Shown: positions 25,095 through 34,152 of the stretch, one piece after another
How the letters are laid out: every line of letters starts with the position of its first letter
Numbering within the stretch: the first letter of the stretch is position 1
From: Fluviicola sp.
GTDB lineage: Bacteria; Bacteroidota; Bacteroidia; Flavobacteriales_D; Crocinitomicaceae
Length of the DNA stretch: 64,000 bases
Reading direction: 5' to 3'
NCBI GenBank assembly: GCA_002734085.1
Contig: NVXV01000002.1
Coordinates: 1 to 64,000 of the forward strand
Made by a program: the position numbers and the translations under genes
Notes under the pieces: model-generated
Seen by the model: the letters and a program-made list of their open reading frames with translations, nothing else
The model's database searches: none
Told to the model about the DNA's origin: nothing

Positions 25095-25143
25095 TGCGTA
25101 TAATAGCGCATATAAAACACTGCAACAATTGCCCTTCGAATGA
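25095..25143 (+). repeat. Left half of attC-like site R6 (truncated)
   Basis: TGCGTATAAT (25095-25104) matches the reverse complement of the opening core GTTATACGTA at 8 of 10, followed by AGCGCATATAAAACACTGCA. No matching right arm follows; instead a gene without start begins. The right half and the start of the next cassette are missing. Confidence 0.6.
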
Positions 25144-25144
25144 T

Positions 25145-25719
25145 AAATCATCCTTAGCCAATCTTCAAAGCCAGACACATTAAAAGAAAAATATGCGTGG
25201 ACCATTTCTTTGGGCAATTATGCCAAAGGGGGACTCGGCACTACTTTCCTTGGATTTGGGTATAGTCCTAATCGACATTTGGACTTTTTTGAAGCTCCAT
25301 CTTGGGGAATATTTACTGGAGGAACAGCAATCTTTTTCGGCAGTAAGTTCAATGTTTTTTCAAAACGCAAATTGCTTTTCAATACAGAACTGACTTATAG
25401 ACACTCCTCAAGTACAGTGGTTAATTACGAAAACTACGACACAGGTGGACAAGAGAGTTATTACATTCCACCCTCAGACTACTTATTAACGGGCATTGGA
25501 ATCAATTATAGAACAACTAACAAACAAAGTGAGTCTGGCTTAATGGTCTTTAATGTTACTATAAATTATAATCTTGCATTAGGTGATAAACATTTTAAAT
25601 ATTTGAGTGGCCCGTTTTCCAAAGAAGGGAAAAATAGTGCCCGACGGAAATTAGCCGGGGGCTTCGGCTTTTCCATATCTTTTGCCATTCAACTTTGGCG
25701 TACCAATAAGAAAAGTTAA
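25145..25719 (+). pseudogene. 5'-truncated barrel-like gene (cassette 7 remnant)
   Basis: The open frame begins after a stop at 25142-25144 with IILSQSSKPDTLKEKYAW, which looks like the end of a signal peptide and a mature start, yet there is no start codon or hydrophobic leader before it. The remainder (ISLGNYAKGGLGTTFLGFGY, LLTGIGINYRTTNKQSESGL, FGFSISFAIQLWRTNKKS) resembles a small outer-membrane barrel. TTG at 25210 could give a 169-residue protein lacking a signal. A deletion joining the left half of R6 to this gene explains both damages. Confidence 0.6.
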
Positions 25720-25724
25720 TAACT

Positions 25725-25867
25725 ATCTATTAACACATATCTAGCAATCAAGTCTCAGTAAAGAGTATTTTAGAAATTTAATTGTAAATTTGAACTCTTC
25801 ACGGCGTTTAAGTAAGTGAATTGAGTTTAAACGGTTTGATTGTCCAGCTAAAAAAACGTTATCACCT
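25725..25867 (+). repeat. attC-like recombination site R7 (last site)
   Basis: Left arm ends TCTATTAACACATATCTAGC and AATC; right arm reads GATTGTCCAGCTAAAAAAAC with core GTTATCACCT (25858-25867). The cores cannot be compared because the opening of this cassette is deleted. No partner for GTTATCACCT was found downstream, so this seems to be the array's end. Confidence 0.55.
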
Positions 25868-25925
25868 AGTTTGAATGAGGTTTAAACTTCATTTGGCTCG
25901 TGCAATAAATAAAAAATAAGTATTA

Positions 25926-26555
25926 ATGGATAAAAATTATTGGAGGTCTTATTACTTTAAGCAACGAGAAGAAAGACTCCCCTCCTTATTTGCAAAACAT
26001 ATAGTAGATAACTATATAAGTGATAAGAATACCACATTAATCGAACTGGGTTGTGGAAACGGAAGAGATAGCATCTATTTTAGTGAAAAAGGTTTAAACG
26101 TTATTGCGATTGATCAGGTAGAAGAAGAAATTAACTTTTTACGAGATAAATATTGCGCTATTAATAATCTAGAGTTCATTAGTGGAGATTTTACTAAGTT
26201 AGATGGGAATAGAAAATATAATGTGGTCTATTCTCGTTTTACATTACACTCAATAAACGCGGAGCAACAGGATCGAGTATTGAAATGGTCTTTCAAAAAC
26301 CTTGATAAAGATGGCTTGTTTTGTATTGAAGTTAGAGGAAAGAAAAACGAAATATATAGAAAAGGAGAACAAGTGGCTGGCGAAGAAGATGCTTTTGTAT
26401 ACGAAAATCATTATAGAAGATTCCTTGATTTCAATGCTCTTTGTAATGAACTTAAAGGTATTGGTTTTACCCTAATTTATTGTCAGGAAAAAAAGGGTTT
26501 TGCGCCTTTTAAAAACACAAATGAAACATTCATTAGAGTAATCGCTAAAAAATAG
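25926..26555 (+). CDS. Class I SAM-dependent methyltransferase
   Basis: The 209-residue protein has the SAM-binding motif LIELGCGNGRDSIYFSEKGL with acidic D in VIAIDQ, and a YSRFTLHSINA motif IV-like segment. It starts the operon with the CDP-glycerol-transferase-like and YidC-sulfatase genes (7-base and zero-base gaps). A role in methylating a surface polymer or its precursor is inferred from this position; the substrate is unknown. It lies just after the last attC-like site but is not followed by one. Confidence 0.82.
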   Translation: MDKNYWRSYYFKQREERLPSLFAKHIVDNYISDKNTTLIELGCGNGRDSIYFSEKGLNVIAIDQVEEEINFLRDKYCAINNLEFISGDFTKLDGNRKYNVVYSRFTLHSINAEQQDRVLKWSFKNLDKDGLFCIEVRGKKNEIYRKGEQVAGEEDAFVYENHYRRFLDFNALCNELKGIGFTLIYCQEKKGFAPFKNTNETFIRVIAKK

Positions 26556-26562
26556 TTTTAAA

Positions 26563-27771
26563 ATGACAATAGGTTCAGTTTTCTTGTATATTGACCCAGG
26601 AACTGGTAGTCTATTAATTAGTGCTCTCTTAGGTATATTAGCAACTATTTTATACTCTGTTAAAGGCATTTTTTATAAGGCATCATTACTAATCTCTGCA
26701 ACAGGAAAAAAAAACTTGGCCGATTTTTCTGGACAAATTGTGTTTTTTAGTGAGGGCAAAGCATATTGGCGAGTATACAAGCCTGTTATTGAAGCGTTAA
26801 TTAATAGAGAACAAAAAATTATTTATCTATCTGCTGACAAAGGGGATGATGGGTTGCTAATGTCATCTGAATATGTTGAAACACATTATCTTGGTAAGAT
26901 TAATCAAGCTATTTTTATTTTAAATAGGTTAAGAGCAAAAATGTGTGTTATGACAACTCCACAGCTCGATGTAATCTCATTAAAACGCTCAAAACATGTT
27001 GAGCATTATTGTCACATTATTCATTCACCTACAGATATTCATGCCTATAAAAAGTTTGCGTTTGATTTTTATGATTCCGTTTTATGTAGCAGCTCATCAC
27101 AAATAGCTAATTTAAGATACTTGGAGAAGGAACGACAAACTAAGCCCAAACAATTATTTAAAGCGGGGTGTACTTATTACGATGTCTTTAAACCCAATAA
27201 TTTAGAAAAAGGTGATTCTATTTTGCTGGCTCCTACGTGGGGGGATCGATCATTCTTCAAACTTCATGGTAAAGAAATGCTAACCAACCTATTAAATGGA
27301 GGTCATAAAATTATATTTCGACCACATCCTCAATCTTGGATTTCTGATAAAGAATTAATGGCTGATATAGTTTCTTCGTTTGGCTCTAATCCCAATTTAA
27401 TTATTGATAAAGAAACAAGTGGAGAAAAGAGCATACTCAATTCTAAGTTATTGATATGTGATATTACATCAGGGATGTTGTTTGATATGGCTTTCGCGTA
27501 TAAAAAGCCAGTCGTAGCTATTAATTTTGAATGGGCAGATGGTGGTTACGAAGCCTCTGATCTAAATAGTGAAACTGCAGCAATCGCCTTGTTAAAAGAT
27601 GTTGGTGAAATAGTTAATGTTGCAGACATGAGAAGCATCTCAGAAACGATTAGCAAAAACACGCATAAAGTTATAAGTAAGGAGATAATAAGTAAACACA
27701 TCTTCCATTTTCAAAATTCGGGTAAGATAGCAGCTGAACAAATAGTATCCATTTTTAAAGCGATAGAATAA
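26563..27771 (+). CDS. CDP-glycerol glycerophosphotransferase-like (TagB/TagF family) protein
   Basis: The 402-residue protein starts with a membrane segment and the motif YIDPGTGSLLISALLG, found in many cell-surface polymer proteins. The body resembles TagB/TagF transferases: SPTDIHAYKKFAF, LLAPTWGDRSFFK, FRPHPQSW and ICDITSGMLFDMAFAYKKPV with the nucleotide-binding His and Ser/Thr. Such enzymes add glycerol-phosphate from CDP-glycerol. Teichoic-acid-like polymers are unusual in Bacteroidota, so another donor is possible. Its stop codon overlaps the ATG of the next gene, so translation is coupled. Confidence 0.75.
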   Translation: MTIGSVFLYIDPGTGSLLISALLGILATILYSVKGIFYKASLLISATGKKNLADFSGQIVFFSEGKAYWRVYKPVIEALINREQKIIYLSADKGDDGLLMSSEYVETHYLGKINQAIFILNRLRAKMCVMTTPQLDVISLKRSKHVEHYCHIIHSPTDIHAYKKFAFDFYDSVLCSSSSQIANLRYLEKERQTKPKQLFKAGCTYYDVFKPNNLEKGDSILLAPTWGDRSFFKLHGKEMLTNLLNGGHKIIFRPHPQSWISDKELMADIVSSFGSNPNLIIDKETSGEKSILNSKLLICDITSGMLFDMAFAYKKPVVAINFEWADGGYEASDLNSETAAIALLKDVGEIVNVADMRSISETISKNTHKVISKEIISKHIFHFQNSGKIAAEQIVSIFKAIE

Positions 27772-30383
27772 TGTTTTTTATAGATTTTTTAAAATATATA
27801 CTCGCGTTTTTCTACAGCTTAACTGATAGTTATGGTTTTTCCATTATTTTACTCAGCCTAGCGGTAACCATTATGATGTTCCCTCTGTTTTGGATAGCTG
27901 AGATTATTCAAAACAAGGAAAGGGCCAGAAAGGCAAAAATGCAACCCGCTCTTGATAAACTGAAGGACGTTACCAACAAACGAGAAAAGTACTATTACAC
28001 ACAAAGAATTTATAGGCAATATAATTATTCACTTCTCTATTCATTGTCAGGATTATTAGGCTTGGTTATACAAATCCCATTTTTCTTGGCTGCTTACTGG
28101 ATGTTAATAGAATTTACACCGATTGAGGGTGTTTCTTTTGGTCCGATTAAAGATCTATCTAAACCAGATGGACTATTGTCTTTCAACGGACTAACAATCA
28201 ATATCCTACCTTTTGTAATGACAGTTGTCAATTTATTTGCTGCTTTTTTATATGCGAAAAACCTAGATAAAACGCAGCAAAAACAACAGATAGTCATTGC
28301 CCTAGTCTTTTTAATACTGTTATATAATCTTCCTTCAGCACTCGTACTTTATTGGACAATGAATAATGTTTTTGCAATAGGAAAAAACGGGTTAATTGAT
28401 AAAGTATATCCTGTTAAAACCAACTTTAATCATGATCGATATATATTGTTAAAAGATTGTCTTTCTTGGTTAAAAACACATCATTCAAAAATAATATTTG
28501 TGTTATTAACCTGGTCTGTTTACTTCTTAATATTAAACGCTTTCTATAAGGCTACTTTGGGTCCCTGTTTAACAACCACAATGTCACTCTTTGTTTCATT
28601 CTTTTTTTTAGAGGTCGTTTGCGTTTTGTTGTTACTTTTTAAACACAAAGAGAAAAAACAACTAAAACGAAAAATGATAATAACCTATTTCCTTCTTCAC
28701 ATTCCGCTCGTCAGTTTTTTCATCTTCATGAAATTTTCGAATACTTTCTATATATCAGGTTCTTTCGTTTTGACGTTGTTCTCAATAGTTCTATTCCTCT
28801 TTATCATTGTATTTTTGACGCAAGGGCGCTCCGTTAAGGTGGACAAACCCAATTACAATCGTAAATCAAGGACCAAAATTCTCTACTTTGTCGCAAGTGC
28901 TTTAATAGTAATCGCTCCTCTCATTCAGTACTACCTAAACAACACCATATATTTTTCAACTTCATCAGCTTTCCTTTATTTCATTGTCTTTTTGGGAGCT
29001 CCTCTTTTACTTGTTGCAGTAACAAACTATTTAAATAAAAGCAATTCAACCTACCTTTACTTTGGAGTATTCATTGCACTATTTTTTACATTATACACAT
29101 TACCTATAATAACCAGTCTCACTTCATTAATTGCGGAAAATAATTTTTCGGTGCATATAGTTTCTTTATTGATAACAAGCCTTGTATTTATCTGGCTCTT
29201 TTATAATTCAAAAATTACAGTTCTTTTATTTAGCATATTCCTTCTTGTAGGCTCGACTATTCAAGTTGTAAACGTTTCGTACCAAGATCTGCCAGTTAAG
29301 TTAAGTACAGCGAAATCTGACCTCTATAGTCACTTATCATCAAAGGAAATAAAAAGGAGTCCAAATATTTATTATTTACTATATGATTCATACATTAATG
29401 AAAACTTAATGGCTTTATACGATATTGATAATTCTGAACAAATGAATTATCTGAGAAGTAATAATTTTCAAATTTCTGAAAAAGTGTATTCTACTGGTTC
29501 CGGAACGCTAATAACGACTTCGCACTTATTGGATCTCTCAACCGATGGTATTAAGGAACAATATTCAAATATTATAATGGGTAATTCAACCGTAGACAAC
29601 TTGCTCCAAAAAAATGGATATGAGACACATTATATCGTTGGTGAGTATTTCATAAGGGGATTCAACGTCCCTTTTGGTGGAGACTACTTGAATAATGAAA
29701 GTGCTACTTCTCTATCAGAAAAGAAAAGTGAACATTCAAACAACTCAGTGAAGACAGTTATGTACAGTATTTTGATGGGAGAATTTAAGTTTAATAATGA
29801 GTTTTTACTTGGGAAAAAGACAGAGGAGGTAAAAGAAGAACTCAAAAGGTATAATATCGCTAACTTCAGAAAAAAACCAAAGTTTTTGTTTTATCACTCA
29901 AATTATCCAGGACATGGAAATGGTAATTGTCACCCAAATGAAAATGAATTATATGCAAAGAATATACAACTTGCAAACAAGATGATGAAAGAAGATGTTG
30001 AAAGTATATTCTCCACTGATACGAATGCAGTTATCATAATTGCTGGTGATCATGGAGTACATAGAAAAGGAGATTGTCAGACAAAATTAAAAGGTTATCA
30101 GGAGAATGAAATTAAATCCGAACATATTCTAGATAATTATGGAACTTTTTTAGCGGTAAAATACCCAGATCATTATAAACAGAAAGAAATAATATTACTA
30201 CAGAATGTATTCATTAATATTTTTTCATATCTCTTTGACCTTAATAATCTTAACGATTATAAGCTTCCCTCAAAAACGATTGGAGGATCTCTACCAAAAG
30301 GAAGTATCAGTAATGGAAAAATAACTTATGGTGCTGATAAAGGTAGTAGCCTTGACGAAATATTCTCTAAAGGTTCAGAATAA
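27771..30383 (+). CDS. YidC/Oxa1-like domain fused to a sulfatase-fold transferase domain
   Basis: The 870-residue protein has three parts. Residues 1-220 resemble YidC/Oxa1 (YGFSIILLSLAVTIMMFPLF, GLVIQIPFFLAAYWMLI, LYNLPSALVLYWTMNNVFAI). The arginine of the insertase groove is replaced by Thr33 (AVTIMMFPL where the family has VR). Residues ~235-510 form about nine helices. Residues ~528-870 match the alkaline-phosphatase/sulfatase fold (NIYYLLYDSY, STGSGTLITTSHLLDL, IIIAGDHGVHRKGDC) as in LtaS/OpgB-type phosphoglycerol transferases. It is translationally coupled to the transferase-like gene. A role in building or decorating a phosphoglycerol-like surface polymer is inference. Confidence 0.75.
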   Translation: MFFIDFLKYILAFFYSLTDSYGFSIILLSLAVTIMMFPLFWIAEIIQNKERARKAKMQPALDKLKDVTNKREKYYYTQRIYRQYNYSLLYSLSGLLGLVIQIPFFLAAYWMLIEFTPIEGVSFGPIKDLSKPDGLLSFNGLTINILPFVMTVVNLFAAFLYAKNLDKTQQKQQIVIALVFLILLYNLPSALVLYWTMNNVFAIGKNGLIDKVYPVKTNFNHDRYILLKDCLSWLKTHHSKIIFVLLTWSVYFLILNAFYKATLGPCLTTTMSLFVSFFFLEVVCVLLLLFKHKEKKQLKRKMIITYFLLHIPLVSFFIFMKFSNTFYISGSFVLTLFSIVLFLFIIVFLTQGRSVKVDKPNYNRKSRTKILYFVASALIVIAPLIQYYLNNTIYFSTSSAFLYFIVFLGAPLLLVAVTNYLNKSNSTYLYFGVFIALFFTLYTLPIITSLTSLIAENNFSVHIVSLLITSLVFIWLFYNSKITVLLFSIFLLVGSTIQVVNVSYQDLPVKLSTAKSDLYSHLSSKEIKRSPNIYYLLYDSYINENLMALYDIDNSEQMNYLRSNNFQISEKVYSTGSGTLITTSHLLDLSTDGIKEQYSNIIMGNSTVDNLLQKNGYETHYIVGEYFIRGFNVPFGGDYLNNESATSLSEKKSEHSNNSVKTVMYSILMGEFKFNNEFLLGKKTEEVKEELKRYNIANFRKKPKFLFYHSNYPGHGNGNCHPNENELYAKNIQLANKMMKEDVESIFSTDTNAVIIIAGDHGVHRKGDCQTKLKGYQENEIKSEHILDNYGTFLAVKYPDHYKQKEIILLQNVFINIFSYLFDLNNLNDYKLPSKTIGGSLPKGSISNGKITYGADKGSSLDEIFSKGSE

Positions 30384-30572
30384 AGTAAATTTGAGCTAAG
30401 AAATTTACGAATTGCCTTAGCATTAAAGTCTGATCAAGTTCAAAAATCTTTTTGAATGATTATAAATAAAACTATATTCAATTATAAAAGATGAAACATG
30501 TATTGTTCAACTGTTCTTCATTTTGTATATATTCGTAATAGAATAAAGGCTAACAACTAAAACAGTTATACT

Positions 30573-31109
30573 ATGAAATCTATACTGAGTTTAACAATTA
30601 TGTTTATTTCAATATCTAGTTGCCTTTTCGGTCAGTCGGATAAAGTTAATCAACATGGCATTAATGGCAAGAAAGCTGGGAAATGGATGCTTTACCTTGA
30701 TAAGAATTGGAAAGTCATTGATGATAGCACAAATGCTGTATATATTCACTACACCTATTTTGAAGATGGAACAAATATTTATCCAATGGGGCCAAGTGGA
30801 GGCAAAGACTTTTCTGTACAACCACAAGCAGATACAACGGATCAACCCATACTTTTAGATGGTGAGTACAAATGGTATGACAACAAAGGACGTTTAAGTT
30901 CAGTACACGAATTTAAAAACGGAAAATACATTTCTTGCAAAGAGTATTTCCCGACAGGAGAATTAAGCCAGCATTTTGATTACACAAAAAAATGTGAAGG
31001 ACACCTACATGGCTGGACTGTTATTATTTACGATAAAAAAGGAAATGTTAAACAAAACATGATGGTTTGTAAAGATAAAAATGGTAATTGGCCTAAAATG
31101 CGAGGGTAA
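30573..31109 (+). CDS. Secreted MORN/YwqK-like repeat protein
   Basis: The 178-residue product has a signal peptide (MKSILSLTIMFISISSCLFGQ) and MORN-type repeats of the YwqK kind: INGKKAGKWMLYLDKN, LDGEYKWYDNKGRLSSVHEF, FPTGELSQHFDY and HGWTVIIYDKKGNVKQ. These repeats are common in secreted Bacteroidota proteins and are not informative about function. It stands alone between other small secreted genes. Confidence 0.7.
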   Translation: MKSILSLTIMFISISSCLFGQSDKVNQHGINGKKAGKWMLYLDKNWKVIDDSTNAVYIHYTYFEDGTNIYPMGPSGGKDFSVQPQADTTDQPILLDGEYKWYDNKGRLSSVHEFKNGKYISCKEYFPTGELSQHFDYTKKCEGHLHGWTVIIYDKKGNVKQNMMVCKDKNGNWPKMRG

Positions 31110-31157
31110 AAATCCCAGTGAACTATAAACACTTAAATAATCATCCAATAATAAATT

Positions 31158-31553
31158 ATGAAAACAATATTAACAGTCCTATTTAGTTCATTATTTCTAA
31201 GTTTTACCGCATCTTCTCAATCAAGTGAATGCCTGGATAAAATCAAAATGGGCAAGTTTAAGTACATGGCTTCTGGAGCGGTGATTGAGATAACAAGAAC
31301 TAAAACCAAACAAATAGAGACTTTTAATAATGGGAAATCTAAAGTGATTTCAAAGATTAAATGGATAAGTGATACGGAATGTATTTTAACGTTTGAAAAA
31401 GAGATAAACGCTCCTGGTTGCTTGAAGAAAGGAGACAAAATGAAAATGACTATTCTAGAGTGTGATGGTAATGAATACTTAGTAAGCGTTACTTCTGAGA
31501 ATTGTGGAGATGTAGAGATAACAGTAATGATTGTTTCCAATAAATCTAAATAG
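31158..31553 (+). CDS. Small secreted protein of unknown function
   Basis: The 131-residue product has a signal peptide (MKTILTVLFSSLFLSFTASSQ) and a compact beta-rich body (MGKFKYMASGAVIEITRTKT, VISKIKWISDTECILTFEK, LVSVTSENCGDVEITVMIV) with four cysteines. The strand order suggests a small barrel that carries an ITRT...Q segment seen in similar short Flavobacteriales proteins. No function is known to me. Confidence 0.65.
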   Translation: MKTILTVLFSSLFLSFTASSQSSECLDKIKMGKFKYMASGAVIEITRTKTKQIETFNNGKSKVISKIKWISDTECILTFEKEINAPGCLKKGDKMKMTILECDGNEYLVSVTSENCGDVEITVMIVSNKSK

Positions 31554-31667
31554 GAGAAACCCACAGAATTAAGAAAACATTACAAAACAAGAACTCTTTT
31601 CTTTGCAAACTACCAAAGACTTAAAAAGGATAGAAAATTTGTTTAGTTTTGAAGCGAATTAATCAAA

Positions 31668-32582
31668 ATGAACTTTATTCGTCACTTCGTATTAGGGATA
31701 AAAAGTTACTGGAAAGCGGTAAGTTATATACGTGAACACAAGCTTTATTGGTATTTGCCTATTCCTGCAGCTTTAATGTTGATTATTTACTACGTAGGAA
31801 GCGAAATTGCCTCATGGCAAGCATCATGGGATCCTCAATTAGGGTGTTTAGAATGTTCGAATATGAACGAGACCATTTGGTTTATGGTAAAAATGCTTTT
31901 AAGTATTTCATTAGGATTAGTTTTAATGAAATTCGCCAAATACATTGTCGTAATTGTCCTCTCCCCCCTTCTTTCTATACTATCTCAATCGGTAGAGAAA
32001 AAGTTAACCAACAATAAATACCCGTTCAGTCTGCGCCAAACTTTGCACGACGTGCGTCGGGGAATTCGTATTGCATTGAGAAATGTGATGTGGGAATACA
32101 TTTTCTTTTTGGTTATCTTGATCGTTTCCGCTTTCGGATGGGAAGAAGCGCATCAATCTCCAGTATTCTACCTCACATTTGTAATCGGCTTTTTCTATTA
32201 TGGATTTAGCTTTATCGATTACATCAATGAAAGAAGAAGACTTGATATTGATCAAAGTATTCATTTTATGAGAAATCACCGAGGTTTAGCAATTGCAATT
32301 GGAACCATTTATTCCATATTAATACTTGTCCCAGTAGATTTAGGTGAAATGACAAACTTTACTGGTTTTTTAGATCACCCATTTGAAACTATGGGTACGG
32401 TTTTACTTCAGCTTGTTTTGTGGTTTTTAGCGTCCTCTGCTCCTATTTTAGCGATTGTTGCTGCCACATTGGCCATGCACGAACTAGTTGATTTAAACAC
32501 AAATAAATTCTCTGTAAAAGCCGCTGGGAATACAGATGTTGATTCCGATCAATACGAAGGTGAGCAAGACCAAGAAAATTAG
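31668..32582 (+). CDS. EI24 domain membrane protein
   Basis: The 304-residue protein contains several long hydrophobic segments and the EI24/CysZ-like pattern ILSPLLSILSQSVEKKLTNN, FLVILIVSAFG, FSFIDYINERRRLDIDQSI and ASSAPILAIVAATLAMHEL. CysZ relatives transport sulfate or act as membrane channels; in Bacteroidota the role is uncertain. A hydrophilic acidic tail (DVDSDQYEGEQDQEN) ends the protein. Confidence 0.8.
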   Translation: MNFIRHFVLGIKSYWKAVSYIREHKLYWYLPIPAALMLIIYYVGSEIASWQASWDPQLGCLECSNMNETIWFMVKMLLSISLGLVLMKFAKYIVVIVLSPLLSILSQSVEKKLTNNKYPFSLRQTLHDVRRGIRIALRNVMWEYIFFLVILIVSAFGWEEAHQSPVFYLTFVIGFFYYGFSFIDYINERRRLDIDQSIHFMRNHRGLAIAIGTIYSILILVPVDLGEMTNFTGFLDHPFETMGTVLLQLVLWFLASSAPILAIVAATLAMHELVDLNTNKFSVKAAGNTDVDSDQYEGEQDQEN

Positions 32583-32653
32583 TTAAGCCTTTGTAAACTA
32601 TTTCGATATCTTTCAGAAACTGTTAATAAAATGAAGTTATTAGAACAAATTCT

Positions 32654-32661
32654 TATCTTTG
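32654..32661 (+). promoter_or_regulatory. Candidate -7 promoter element of the TPR/PD40 gene
   Basis: TATCTTTG fits TAnnTTTG and lies 79 bases upstream of the ATG at 32740, leaving a longer leader than usual here. Confidence 0.4.
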
Positions 32662-32739
32662 GAATGAATTTTATGGTTGTTTACTTGAAAATTAAAAATA
32701 AACACTTTACTTTGAACTTTTAAATGAATACTAAAGCGC

Positions 32740-34110
32740 ATGAAATCAATGTTTAACAAATTGCTCGTAGTTCTATTTTTATTTATGTTGTCAAATCAAG
32801 TATTGGCAAATAAATTTTTAGTTGTTCCACCAGATTCTAGTTCTTCTATAATAGATCGTACTGCAGCTCTTTTCCTTATTGACGAAGGAAAAAAATTCTA
32901 CAACCAAGGAAAGTCAATAGATGCTTTGAGAAAATTCCGTGAAGCTTATGTTCGCGATAAATATAGTTCAAGAGCAGCGTATTGGATAGGTAAAGCGCAT
33001 TACAGCATGGATAATTATGGTTATGCTCTAAAATATGCAAAAATTGCCGAATCGTTGAGTGAAGCAGCTGATGGTGAGGTTTTCTTATTGTTAGGAGAGG
33101 CATATCATAGACAAAATTATTTAGATAGCGCTAGAATGAACTATGACTTAGCCAAGATTCAGTTGAGTACAATTAAGAGAAATGCATTTAATATTGACCA
33201 GAAAATTGAAGAGGTATCATACGCTCAGTCAGTGGCAGATAAAACTATTAAGTATGAAAAAGTGTTGTTATCTGATCACATTAATTCAGGATATGACGAT
33301 TACAATTCGGTGATTACTAATGATGGAAAAACAATGTATTTTTCTTCAAGAAGACCTGATACAAAAGGAGGGAACATTAATCCAGATGATCAACGTTATT
33401 ATGAAGATGTCTACATGTCTGTTTGGGTTGACTCGCTAAATGAATGGAAAGATGCTACAAACGACGTTGAACGATTAAATTCAGAAGGATTCGATGCTAT
33501 AGGTCATATTACAAGTGAAAATGAAGCTTACATGACTGTGAACACATCCATTATTGACACCAAAAACCCAACTAGAAGTTCTGACATCTGCACCTCATCG
33601 AAAACCAAAGAAGACCGTTGGAATACACCGAAACCAATTGACAACAAGACAATTAACACATCTTTTTTCGATGGTGCTCCTACGCTAACAGCGGATGGAA
33701 ATACTATGTACTTTGTGAGCGGTAGAAATGGAGAAAAATCTTTATCAGATATTTTTGTAGTCTATAAAGAAGGGAGAAACTGGGGAGAAGCTGAACCATT
33801 ACCAATGTCTGTAAACACATTAGGAAATGAAACTACTCCGTTCATTACACCAGATAATCGTTATTTGTTTTTCTCTTCTGATGGAAGAAAAGGAATGGGA
33901 GGATATGATATCTATGTATCAGAAAACCTTGGGGACACTTGGTCAGAACCGAAAAACTTAGGCCCTGAATTCAATACCGTAAACAACGATACACATTTTA
34001 AATACTATGAAGCCTTGAAAAAGGCTTATCTTGCTACTTACCGTCTACAAGGAAGTAAAGCAAGTATAGATATTTTTGAAATCGTTTTAGACGGGTGGAA
34101 AATACCGTAG
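32740..34110 (+). CDS. TPR and PD40 beta-propeller protein
   Basis: The 456-residue product has a signal peptide (MKSMFNKLLVVLFLFMLSNQVLA) and two to three TPR helices pairs (GKKFYNQGKSIDALRKFREA, AAYWIGKAHYSMDNYGYALK). A TolB-like propeller follows with PD40 blades SVITNDGKTMYFSSRR, LTADGNTMYFVSGRNG and ITPDNRYLFFSSDGRKGMGG. Proteins with this start and an OmpA-like end (such as T9SS component PorE) exist, but no OmpA domain is present here. A role in envelope or T9SS assembly is only a possibility. Confidence 0.75.
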   Translation: MKSMFNKLLVVLFLFMLSNQVLANKFLVVPPDSSSSIIDRTAALFLIDEGKKFYNQGKSIDALRKFREAYVRDKYSSRAAYWIGKAHYSMDNYGYALKYAKIAESLSEAADGEVFLLLGEAYHRQNYLDSARMNYDLAKIQLSTIKRNAFNIDQKIEEVSYAQSVADKTIKYEKVLLSDHINSGYDDYNSVITNDGKTMYFSSRRPDTKGGNINPDDQRYYEDVYMSVWVDSLNEWKDATNDVERLNSEGFDAIGHITSENEAYMTVNTSIIDTKNPTRSSDICTSSKTKEDRWNTPKPIDNKTINTSFFDGAPTLTADGNTMYFVSGRNGEKSLSDIFVVYKEGRNWGEAEPLPMSVNTLGNETTPFITPDNRYLFFSSDGRKGMGGYDIYVSENLGDTWSEPKNLGPEFNTVNNDTHFKYYEALKKAYLATYRLQGSKASIDIFEIVLDGWKIP

Positions 34111-34152
34111 AAAGAATGATTGAGGCTGTAACTCGATAAAATAGACTATAAA

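Noticed and set aside
20359-25867. CRISPR array reading of the repeated palindromes
   Set aside because: Repeats are 59-200 bases, imperfect, separated by genes of varied length, and no cas genes are present.
25926-30383. Methyltransferase-to-YidC genes as a final giant cassette
   Set aside because: No reverse complement of the R7 core GTTATCACCT was found after any of these genes, and the operon is far longer than the other units.
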